Assembly (NCBI GenBank): GCA_023424095.1
Contig: JAFAEG010000113.1
Coordinates: 1-21,601, forward strand
Direction of reading: 5' to 3'
DNA length: 21,601 nucleotides
From: Pseudomonadota bacterium
GTDB lineage: Bacteria; Pseudomonadota; Alphaproteobacteria; Sphingomonadales; Sphingomonadaceae
Below the pieces are notes generated by a model. It did no database searches, had not been told where the DNA came from, and worked only from the letters and a program-made list of their open reading frames with translations. Below are positions 15,102 through 21,581 of this stretch, in pieces; position 1 is the first letter of the stretch, and each line of letters begins with the position of its first letter. A program made the position numbers and the translations under genes.

Positions 15102-15634
15102 TGCACGGGATCGACGAAAAACTCACTTTCCATCCGCTCGGCATTGCGGTGCTCGTCGTCTCCGACACGCGGACCGAGGAGACCGACAAATCGGGCGCCT
15201 TGCTGGCCGAGCGAGTCACCGGCGCTGGCCACCAGCTCATGGCCCGCACGATCGTCGCGGACGAGGTGGCGGCGATCCAGGCGCAGGTCTCCGCATGGGC
15301 CGACGACCCTGCGATCGACATCATCATCTCCACCGGCGGCACCGGCTTCGCCCCGCGCGACGTAACCCCGGAAGCCGTGCGCCCGATGCTCCGCCGCGAA
15401 ATGGACGGCTTCGCGGTGGTCTTTCACCAGGCGAGCCTCGGCACGGTCGGGGTCGCCACCTTGCAGTCCCGCGCGCTTGCCGGGCAGATTGGCGACACCT
15501 TCATCTTCTGCCTGCCCGGCTCCACCGGCGCCTGCCGCGACGGCTGGGATCTGGTGCTGGCAAAGGAACTCGACAGCCGCCACCGCCCCTGCTCGCTCGC
15601 GGGCAACATTCCCCGGCTGGAGGGGCTGGTATGA
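15101..15634 (+). CDS. moaB: Molybdenum cofactor biosynthesis protein MoaB/MogA-like
   Basis: A 177-residue MoCF-domain protein with the molybdopterin-binding motif STGGTGFAPRDVTPEAV and the later CLPGSTGACRDGWDLV segment. MoaB/MogA proteins bind molybdopterin and catalyse its adenylylation before metal insertion; the MoaB form sits in moa clusters as here. The ATG at 15101 overlaps the moaE stop by one base; the TTG at 15098 is less likely. The 3' end overlaps moaC by 4 nt. Confidence 0.92.
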   Translation: MHGIDEKLTFHPLGIAVLVVSDTRTEETDKSGALLAERVTGAGHQLMARTIVADEVAAIQAQVSAWADDPAIDIIISTGGTGFAPRDVTPEAVRPMLRREMDGFAVVFHQASLGTVGVATLQSRALAGQIGDTFIFCLPGSTGACRDGWDLVLAKELDSRHRPCSLAGNIPRLEGLV

Positions 15635-16104
15635 CGCTCAGCCATGTCGACGCCGGCGGCCGAGCGGCGATGGTCGATGTCTCCGACAAGCCGACCACTG
15701 CGCGCACCGCCACCGCGCGCGGCGAACTGCGCTGCCGCCCCGAGACACTCGCAGCCGTTGCCGAAGGCACCGCCCCGAAAGGTGCGGTCATGCACACCGC
15801 CGAGCTGGCCGGAATCATGGCCGCCAAGCGCACCGCCGATTTGATCCCGCTCTGTCACCCTTTGCCGCTGACCAAGGTGGCGGTGCGGATCGAAGCCGAC
15901 GACGCTTTGCCCGGCTTTCGGGTCGAGGCCGAAGTCAGAACCCAGGGCCAGACCGGCGTCGAGATGGAGGCGCTGACCGCCGTGTCGGTGGCTTGCCTCA
16001 CCCTGTTCGACATGCTGAAGGCGATCGACCGGACGATGGTGATCGGCGCGATCGAGGTGACCGCCAAAAGCGGCGGCAAGTCCGGGAGCTGGAACCCGGC
16101 ATGA
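15631..16104 (+). CDS. moaC: Cyclic pyranopterin monophosphate synthase MoaC
   Basis: A 157-residue protein that, with MoaA, converts GTP to cyclic pyranopterin monophosphate, the first molybdenum-cofactor step. Diagnostic motifs are MHTAELAGIMAAKRTADLIP, LCHPLPLTKV, EVRTQGQTGVEMEALTAVS and FDMLKAIDRTM with its catalytic Asp/Lys. The frame is open far upstream (from 15028), but homology begins only at the ATG at 15631, which overlaps the moaB stop (ATGA). The DUF411 gene overlaps its 3' end in the same way. moaA is not in the window. Confidence 0.95.
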   Translation: MTLSHVDAGGRAAMVDVSDKPTTARTATARGELRCRPETLAAVAEGTAPKGAVMHTAELAGIMAAKRTADLIPLCHPLPLTKVAVRIEADDALPGFRVEAEVRTQGQTGVEMEALTAVSVACLTLFDMLKAIDRTMVIGAIEVTAKSGGKSGSWNPA

Positions 16105-16568
16105 AGAGGATCGAGATTATGGAATTGACGCGTCGCGGCTTCATCGGGCTCACCGCGGCCGCCCTCGTCGCGTGCGGGGCGCGTGAGCCAGAGCGGCGGA
16201 TCATCGTCCACCGCTCGGCGAGCTGCGGCTGCTGCGGCGGCTGGGTCGACCACCTCCGCGCATCCGGCTTCGACGTGACCGTCGACATGAATGAGGATCT
16301 GCAGCCGATCGCCGACCGGCTGGGGATCGTGAACGCCTTGCGCTCCTGCCATACCGGCGAAATCGGCGGCTATTTCGTGGAAGGCCACGTCCCCGCTTCG
16401 GATATCGAGCGGCTGCTGCTGGAGCGGCCCGACGCGCGCGGGATCGCCGTGCCGGGCATGCCGATCGGCTCACCCGGCATGGAAATGGGCGACCAGCGCG
16501 ATCGCTACGTCACCTATCTGGTCGCGCGCGACGGCTCGACCAGCGTCTTCACCGTCCACAACGGCTAA
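16101..16568 (+). CDS. DUF411 metal-associated protein, Tat-type lipoprotein
   Basis: A 155-residue DUF411 protein. The core shows the cysteine cluster SCGCCGGWVDHL and the typical CHTGEIGGYFVEGHVPASDI segment with a final MPIGSPGMEMG; DUF411 proteins are usually found with copper or other heavy-metal handling genes and are thought to bind metal in the periplasm. The N-terminus contains a twin-arginine motif (LTRRGFIGL), a hydrophobic stretch and a lipobox-like LVAC, so export by Tat followed by lipid attachment is plausible. ATG 16101 overlaps the moaC stop (ATGA); ATG 16119, preceded by GAGGA, also fits and keeps the signal intact. It is the last gene of the moa run, 9 bp from the convergent TonB-receptor gene. 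Confidence 0.88.
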   Translation: MKRIEIMELTRRGFIGLTAAALVACGAREPERRIIVHRSASCGCCGGWVDHLRASGFDVTVDMNEDLQPIADRLGIVNALRSCHTGEIGGYFVEGHVPASDIERLLLERPDARGIAVPGMPIGSPGMEMGDQRDRYVTYLVARDGSTSVFTVHNG

Positions 16569-16577
16569 AGACGCGGG

Positions 16578-18734
16578 CTAGAAGCGTCCCCGCACCTGGA
16601 AGGCGAAGATCGGCCCGATCAGCCGGTCGCGCTGTTCGTAGAAATCCACCGGCCCGTCGCGGCGGCCGACATAGACCGTGCGGTCCCAGGTCTGCCGCGC
16701 GTCGGCAATATTGCCGACCGTCGCCCGCACCGTCAGCCCGAACACGTCCTTGTGCTCGACATAGGCGTTCAGGAAGGCCGGCCCTTCATTCTGCCGTCCC
16801 AGTTCGTTCAGGCGATAGTTGAAGCTGTTCTTCAGGCTCGACCAGGCGCTGCCGATCGCCCAGTCGCTGCCCGGAATATCCCAGCGGAACTGCCCTTCGA
16901 TGAAGCGGCGGTTGACGTTGCTGATCTGCCTGGTCTCGCCGGTCAGCGGGTCCTCGACCTCGGTATGCTGGAGCAAAAGGCGCAGATCGAGCCGCGCCCC
17001 GATCCAGCCGAACGGATCGAAATTGATCGTCGAGCGCCAGTCGAGCGCTATCCGCATCGCGCTGTCGATATTGCCGATCCCCTGCCCGGTCGCGCCGATC
17101 GGGATGACGTCGATCACGTCCTGGACCTTGTGGTAGAATGCCCGCAGCGTCGTCTGGCCGTAGGGACCGAAGCGCCGGACGGCCTCGACCTCCGCTTCCC
17201 AGCTTTGCGGCGGCACCAGATTGACGTTGCCGGCGCTGCCCGTGTCGTCGGCAAGTTCGACGCTGTCGACGAAGTTGAAGAAGCTGATCTGGCCGACCCG
17301 GCGGCTGAGCCGCAGGTTCAAAGTCGTGTTCGCATCGGCATTCCATGCCAGGTTGATATTGCCCTTCGGCCGGATGAACTCGCGGGTCAGGCCGCCGGCG
17401 CCGACCTGGGAAAGCTGCGAATATTCCGCGCCGGCCGCGACCTGGATGGTCAGATTGTCGGCGAGCGGCCGGCTGTAGCTGAGAATGCCCTCGTAACGGG
17501 CTTCCTCGACCCGCGCGTCGCTGCCATCGAATGGCGCGAGGTTGATGCTGCCGTCCCCCTGCAGGGTGCCGAACAATGAGGCGACCTGCAGCGCGTTGAA
17601 CGCGGCCTCGCCGGAAATCTGCCAGTCACCACCGAGCGCGCGGATGCGATATTCGGCGCGCGCGATCCGCTCCAGCTCGCCGGAATCGCGGACGAAATAG
17701 GAGCCCTGGGTCGGCCGGCCGTCGCGGAAACTGATGACGGCCTGATCCTGCAGCAGATCGGCGACATAACGCTGCAGGCCGATCAGCTTCAGCCGGCCGG
17801 AGCCCAAAGCGAATTCGAAATCGCCGCCAATCTCGTAATTGTGGCCGTCTTCCTCGCTTCGCACCTGACGGTCGAAAGGCGTCTCACCGGGCCGCGTGCG
17901 CACGCCATTTTCGATGAAATTGTACCAGAAGTCGCGGTAGATCATGTTGAGATTGCCGACCGAACTGCCCGGCCCGTCGATCACGAAACGGGCGCTGACC
18001 CGCGGCTGATCGAAATTGGATTGAAGCTCGTCCCGGCGGCTTTCGCGCAAGCTCCGGTCGGCGTTGAGGATCAGGGTCGGGCCGCCGGCGGCGCCGCGCG
18101 ACGCCTGGTTTTCCAGGCCGAGCGTGAACTCCACCGGCCCCTGCTTCCCGCTGACCGAGACGCTGAAGCGGGAATAAAGCGGCTCGGAGAAATTCGGGCG
18201 GAATTCGGGGTTCCAGCTGAATTGCCCGGTCAGTCCCTGCGCGCGGACGACGATATTGGCGATCTGGCCGGACAGGCCCGGAATATCGAGCGTCGCCGCA
18301 TCCGCGATCTCGATCCGCACGACATTGCCCGCCGGAATGCGGCCAAGCTGGGTGACGATATCGTCCGACTGGTTGGAGACGCGCTGGCCGTTCAGCAGCA
18401 CGTTACCGCTCGCCTGCCCCAGGCCGCGCTGGACCTGCGCCGACTGGATGGTGAAGCCCGGCACGCGCTGCAGCATGTCGAGCGCGGTGCGCGGTGCGTA
18501 GCGGGTGAAATCCTCCGGCGTGTAGGTGCGGCGACCTTCCGGCGCGGCAGCCTCCTGCGGCGCGGCCGTTTCTTCATTTGCGGAAGGCGTCGGGGTGGGA
18601 GTGGGCGCCGGTGCCGGAGCGGGCGGCGGCGTTTCGGTCTGGGCAAAAGCCGGCGGGGCCAGGATCAAGGCCGCAGCCGCAACGCCAACCGCCAGACGGG
18701 TGCGGGCGGTGTAGCCCTCCGATGAAATACGCAA
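16578..18734 (-). CDS. TonB-dependent outer-membrane receptor
   Basis: An outer-membrane receptor that imports a substrate using TonB energy. After a signal peptide (LAVGVAAAALILAPPAFAQ) comes an unusual Pro-rich stretch (PPPAPAPAPTPTPTPS), then a plug domain (RTALDMLQRVPGF...NVLLNGQRVSN...VVRIEI) and a large beta-barrel ending in the outer-membrane signature ...FQVRGRF with terminal Phe. The substrate is unknown; the clear lack of siderophore-specific hints leaves sugars, peptides or metal complexes possible. I chose TTG at 18734 (718 aa): GGAGG lies exactly 5 nt before it, and the predicted sigma-54 transcription start (~18767) lies downstream of the other candidate, ATG 18773 (731 aa). The open frame extends to 18809. 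No TonB, ExbB or sensor gene adjoins it. Confidence 0.9.
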   Translation of the reverse strand: MRISSEGYTARTRLAVGVAAAALILAPPAFAQTETPPPAPAPAPTPTPTPSANEETAAPQEAAAPEGRRTYTPEDFTRYAPRTALDMLQRVPGFTIQSAQVQRGLGQASGNVLLNGQRVSNQSDDIVTQLGRIPAGNVVRIEIADAATLDIPGLSGQIANIVVRAQGLTGQFSWNPEFRPNFSEPLYSRFSVSVSGKQGPVEFTLGLENQASRGAAGGPTLILNADRSLRESRRDELQSNFDQPRVSARFVIDGPGSSVGNLNMIYRDFWYNFIENGVRTRPGETPFDRQVRSEEDGHNYEIGGDFEFALGSGRLKLIGLQRYVADLLQDQAVISFRDGRPTQGSYFVRDSGELERIARAEYRIRALGGDWQISGEAAFNALQVASLFGTLQGDGSINLAPFDGSDARVEEARYEGILSYSRPLADNLTIQVAAGAEYSQLSQVGAGGLTREFIRPKGNINLAWNADANTTLNLRLSRRVGQISFFNFVDSVELADDTGSAGNVNLVPPQSWEAEVEAVRRFGPYGQTTLRAFYHKVQDVIDVIPIGATGQGIGNIDSAMRIALDWRSTINFDPFGWIGARLDLRLLLQHTEVEDPLTGETRQISNVNRRFIEGQFRWDIPGSDWAIGSAWSSLKNSFNYRLNELGRQNEGPAFLNAYVEHKDVFGLTVRATVGNIADARQTWDRTVYVGRRDGPVDFYEQRDRLIGPIFAFQVRGRF

Positions 18735-18777
18735 ATGCCCCTCCACAAGGCGCGGGTCGCGCCGTTGCGACATGTGT

Positions 18778-18793
18778 AGCAGGATGCGTGCCA
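18778..18793 (-). promoter_or_regulatory. Sigma-54 (RpoN) promoter for the TonB-receptor gene
   Basis: On the minus strand the sequence TGGCACGCATCCTGCT matches the consensus TGGCACG-N4-TTGCW at 11 of 12 specified positions (C for the first T of the -12 box), with the invariant GG and GC at the correct 10-nt spacing. The predicted start of transcription is near 18767, giving an untranslated leader of ~33 nt that contains the GGAGG before TTG 18734. The match is seen; use by sigma-54 is inferred. Confidence 0.65.
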
Positions 18794-18843
18794 AGCCGTT
18801 CGTCGGCAAATCCCGTCATGTTGTCGAAAAATCAGGCAGAATC

Positions 18844-18859
18844 CGTCCGCTAGCGGACA
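18844..18859. promoter_or_regulatory. Enhancer-like operator site 1 (proximal)
   Basis: CGTCCG-CTAG-CGGACA contains a perfect 14-bp palindrome (18845-18858). It shares half-sites with the second site 33 bp away (centre to centre, about three helical turns). It is centred ~84 bp upstream of the predicted sigma-54 transcription start of the TonB-receptor gene, the usual position for an enhancer-binding protein dimer. The divergent aminotransferase gene could also be a target. Confidence 0.55.
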
Positions 18860-18876
18860 GGGAACGGCCCGCCCTC

Positions 18877-18892
18877 TGTCCGGAATCGGACA
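18877..18892. promoter_or_regulatory. Enhancer-like operator site 2 (distal)
   Basis: TGTCCG-GAAT-CGGACA is a perfect inverted repeat and fits the general TGT-N10-ACA pattern known for NifA-type enhancer-binding proteins. It lies ~117 bp upstream of the predicted sigma-54 start and has the same half-sites as the proximal site. The binding protein is not encoded in the window. Confidence 0.55.
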
Positions 18893-18930
18893 CCTCGCCG
18901 CAGGGTAGGTGGCTGTGCTAGCGACGGCGC

Positions 18931-20088
18931 ATGCACCCGCTTTACGCCAACATGCCGGTCTCCTTTTTCGAGCGCATGTCGATGCGCGCGCGGGAGACGG
19001 GCGCGATCAATCTCGGCCAGGGTTTCCCGGATGCGAACGGCCCGCCCGAGGTGCTGGCGGCGGCCGCTCGGGCGCTGACCGAACGCTCCAACCAATATCC
19101 GCCCATGCTGGGCCTGCCGGAATTGCGCAGCGCCGTGGCCGATCATTATCGCGCCGCGCAGGGCTTGGATCTGACGGCGGAGGAAGTGGTCGTCACCTCC
19201 GGCGCGACCGAGGCGATCGCCGCCGCGATCCTCGCCATCGTCTCGCCGGGCGACGAGGTTCTGCTCTTCCAGCCACTCTACGACGCCTATCTACCGCTGG
19301 TGCAACGGGCCGGCGGCACGGCGCGACTGGTGCGGCTCGCACCGCCCGACTGGCGGATCACCCGCGCGGCGCTGGAGGCGGCACTCACGCCCGCGACCAA
19401 AGCGGTGATCCTGTGCAATCCGCTCAACCCGGCCGCCTCGGTGGCCAGCGCCGAAGAACTCGCCCTGCTCGCCGATTTCTGCGTCTCGAACGATCTGCTC
19501 GCGATCAGCGACGAGGTCTGGGAACATGTCACCTTCGACGGCGCGCAGCATCGGCCGCTGATGGCCCAGCCCGGCATGCGCGAGCGCACCCTGAAGATCG
19601 GCTCGGCCGGGAAGATCTTCGCGATGACCGGGTGGAAGATCGGCTGGCTGTGCGCCGCGCCGGAGCTGGCCCGGGTGGCCGCCAAGGCGCACCAATTCCT
19701 CACCTTCACCACCCCGCCGAACCTGCAATATGCGGTGGCGCAAGGGCTGCGCGGGTCGATGACCTGGGTCGAGCAGTCGCGTCTGGGCTTCGAGCAGTCA
19801 CGGAACCGGCTGGCGGACGGGCTCGATCGGCTTGGCCTCAAGACCCTGCCGAGCGAAGCGACCTGGTTCCTCTCGCTGGACCTCGCCGCCTCCGGCATCG
19901 CCATGACCGACGTGGCCTTCTGCGACTGGATGGTCGCCGAGGCGGGCGTCGCCGCCATCCCGATTTCGGCTTTCTATGCCGATGACCCGGTCACCCACCT
20001 CGTCCGCCTCTGCCACGCCAAGGCCGACACGACGCTGGACGAAGCGCTGAAGCGGCTGGAAAAATCACTCCCGTCATTGCGAGCGTAG
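18931..20088 (+). CDS. Class I/II pyridoxal-phosphate aminotransferase
   Basis: A 385-residue fold-type I aminotransferase. The PLP Schiff-base lysine is Lys228 in IGSAGKIFAMTGWKIGW; Asn163 (CNPLNPAAS, a variant of NPxNPTG) and Asp194 (AISDEVWEH) hold the cofactor, and the N-terminal INLGQGFPD is typical of the kynurenine/methionine/aromatic aminotransferase subgroup (YbdL-like). It probably moves an amino group between an aromatic or sulfur amino acid and a 2-oxoacid in the cytosol. The substrate is inferred, not proven. The ATG at 18931 has no Shine-Dalgarno and no convincing -10/-35, and lies 38 bp from the distal enhancer-like site. The last codons and the stop (TAG 20086) lie inside a palindromic repeat (20072-20156), so the native C-terminus has been altered or trimmed. 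Confidence 0.9.
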   Translation: MHPLYANMPVSFFERMSMRARETGAINLGQGFPDANGPPEVLAAAARALTERSNQYPPMLGLPELRSAVADHYRAAQGLDLTAEEVVVTSGATEAIAAAILAIVSPGDEVLLFQPLYDAYLPLVQRAGGTARLVRLAPPDWRITRAALEAALTPATKAVILCNPLNPAASVASAEELALLADFCVSNDLLAISDEVWEHVTFDGAQHRPLMAQPGMRERTLKIGSAGKIFAMTGWKIGWLCAAPELARVAAKAHQFLTFTTPPNLQYAVAQGLRGSMTWVEQSRLGFEQSRNRLADGLDRLGLKTLPSEATWFLSLDLAASGIAMTDVAFCDWMVAEAGVAAIPISAFYADDPVTHLVRLCHAKADTTLDEALKRLEKSLPSLRA

Positions 20089-20156
20089 CGAAGCAATCCA
20101 GCCTGAAGCGCGTCAGGCTCTGGATTGCTTCGTCGCTTACGCTCCTCGCAATGATG
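20072..20156. repeat. Palindromic intergenic repeat (GTCATTGCGAG type)
   Basis: An imperfect inverted repeat of ~85 bp. The left arm starts TCATTGCGAG (20074) and includes GAAGCAATCCAG; the right arm ends CTCGCAATGA (20154) and includes CTGGATTGCTTCG. The centre contains AGCCTGA-agcgcg-TCAGGCT, a 7-bp stem. The right arm has ~8 extra bases relative to the left. This motif type is a widespread dispersed repeat in alphaproteobacterial genomes as I recall it. It lies between convergent genes and supplies the stop codon of the aminotransferase; it may also terminate transcription from both sides. Confidence 0.85.
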
Positions 20157-20166
20157 GCATAAGAAG

Positions 20167-21543
20167 CTACCCTGCCAGCGTCCGCAGCATCTCTTCCCAG
20201 ATGTCGATCTGGTCGTGGAACGCCCTGATCACCACGCGTTCGTTCAGGCCGTGGACGCCGGACTGGTCGCCGATCCAGCTCCACAGCGCCCCGACGCCAT
20301 AAGTCGGGATCCCGGCCGCGCGCATATAGGCGCCGTCGGTCGCGCCGTTCAGCTGTACCGGCACCAGCGGCGCATTCGGATATTTGCGGGACAAAGCGGC
20401 GCGATAGGCGTCCATGATGTCGGCGCGCAGCGGGCTGGCGGGCGACGGGATGGCCGCATCGACCACCTCGACCCGCACTTCGCGGCCGGCGATCCCCTGC
20501 AATTCCGCCAGCACGCTCGCCGGATCCACGCCCGGGAAGATGCGGCAATTCACCGTCGCTTCGGCCCGCTGCGGCAGCGCGTTGGGGGCGTGGCCGGCCG
20601 CCAATTGCGTGGCGATGCAGCGCGTGCGGGTGGAGCCTGGCGACAGCGCCTCGACCGCGTCGGCCTTCTCCATATTCTCGGGATCGTCGAGCCAGGCGCG
20701 GATGGTCGCCCCCCAAAGCCCCCCGTCCGACTCCGCGGTGGCTTCGAACGAGGCGCGGGTCGTCTCGTTCAGCAAGGGCGTGAAGCGATAGGCCTCGAGA
20801 TTCCGCAGCGCCCCGGCCAGCTGGTAGATGGCATTGTCGGCGCGCGGCGCGGAGCTGTGCCCGCCGCGATTGGTGGCGAGGAAACGGAAGTCGGAATAGA
20901 CCTTCTCCGCAGTCTGGAAGCCGAAGCCGCGCACCCGCCCGTCGCGATAGATCGCGCCGCCGCCACCGTCGGAGTTCAGCGCATATTCCGCGTCGATCAG
21001 GCTGCGCCATTCGGACGCGGCGAGCCGCGCCCCGTCCTGCTGCGTCTCCTCGTCACCCGTGAACAGCACGACGATGTCGCGATTGGGCTGGAAACCCGAC
21101 GCCTTCAGCCGCTTCAGCACCGCGACGATCGCCACCACGCCCGCCTTGTTGTCGGAGGCACCGCGGCCCCAATAATAGCCGTCCGCCTCGCGGAATTCGA
21201 ACGGGTCGTGGGTCCAATCCTCACGCCGCGCCTCGACCACATCCATATGCGCGAGCAGCAGGATCGGCTTCAAATTGGAGCGCCGCGCCGCGGGCCAGCG
21301 CACGATCATCGACTGGGTGTCGCCATGCGGCTGGATGCGGATGTCGGTGATGCCGACGCTTCGGAATTCCTGCGCCAGTAAGGCCGTGAGCCGCGGCATT
21401 TCGCCGCGCCCGGCGACGGTGGGGATTTCGACGACGCGCTCAAACAGGTCGCGCTCGGCGCGGGCGCGGGCATCATTCGAGGCCGGTTGCGCGGCGACGG
21501 CGACCGAACCGAACAGCAAACCCAAGCAAATCAGTGCCCGCAT
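20167..21543 (-). CDS. Secreted M20-family metallopeptidase (dipeptidase/carboxypeptidase-like)
   Basis: A 458-residue M20 peptidase with a Sec signal peptide (MRALICLGLLFGSVAVAAQP). Zinc-site residues are visible in order: His99 and catalytic Asp101 (LLAHMDVVEA), bridging Asp131 (RGASDNKAGVVA), catalytic Glu165 and Glu166 (FTGDEET), then LNSDGGGG and the dimerisation domain with HSSAPRADNAIY, and a late zinc His in SGVHGLNE. M20 enzymes split dipeptides or remove terminal residues; exported forms in these bacteria probably process peptides in the periplasm. ATG 21543 has GGGAGGG about 5 nt upstream; the TTG just before it (21546) is unlikely. A GC-rich palindromic repeat lies 14 nt upstream of the start codon. 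Confidence 0.92.
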   Translation of the reverse strand: MRALICLGLLFGSVAVAAQPASNDARARAERDLFERVVEIPTVAGRGEMPRLTALLAQEFRSVGITDIRIQPHGDTQSMIVRWPAARRSNLKPILLLAHMDVVEARREDWTHDPFEFREADGYYWGRGASDNKAGVVAIVAVLKRLKASGFQPNRDIVVLFTGDEETQQDGARLAASEWRSLIDAEYALNSDGGGGAIYRDGRVRGFGFQTAEKVYSDFRFLATNRGGHSSAPRADNAIYQLAGALRNLEAYRFTPLLNETTRASFEATAESDGGLWGATIRAWLDDPENMEKADAVEALSPGSTRTRCIATQLAAGHAPNALPQRAEATVNCRIFPGVDPASVLAELQGIAGREVRVEVVDAAIPSPASPLRADIMDAYRAALSRKYPNAPLVPVQLNGATDGAYMRAAGIPTYGVGALWSWIGDQSGVHGLNERVVIRAFHDQIDIWEEMLRTLAG

Positions 21544-21556
21544 CAAACCCTCCCCG

Positions 21557-21581
21557 CTCCCCGGCGAAGGCCGGGGTCCAG
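21557..21581. repeat. Palindromic GC-rich repeat unit upstream of the M20 peptidase
   Basis: The unit contains CCCCGGC-GAAG-GCCGGGG, a 7-bp GC stem with a 4-nt loop. It matches both arms of the repeat in the E2 linker (11412-11477) at 21 of 25 positions each. It lies in the probable 5' leader of the M20 peptidase message, so it would form a hairpin just before the ribosome-binding site. A partner arm may lie beyond the right edge of the window. Confidence 0.75.

Noticed and set aside
15028..15630. Upstream extension of the moaC frame
   Set aside because: It overlaps moaE and moaB in another frame and has no MoaC homology; the ATG at 15631 with ATGA overlap is the right start.
16570..16588. 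Possible hairpin GACGC/GCGTC between DUF411 and TonB-receptor genes
   Set aside because: Only five base pairs and no T-run; too weak to call a terminator.
18735..18809. Longer N-terminus of the TonB receptor (ATG 18773 or further upstream)
   Set aside because: No ribosome-binding site, and the predicted sigma-54 transcript begins downstream of it; TTG 18734 with GGAGG at 5 nt fits the signal peptide better.
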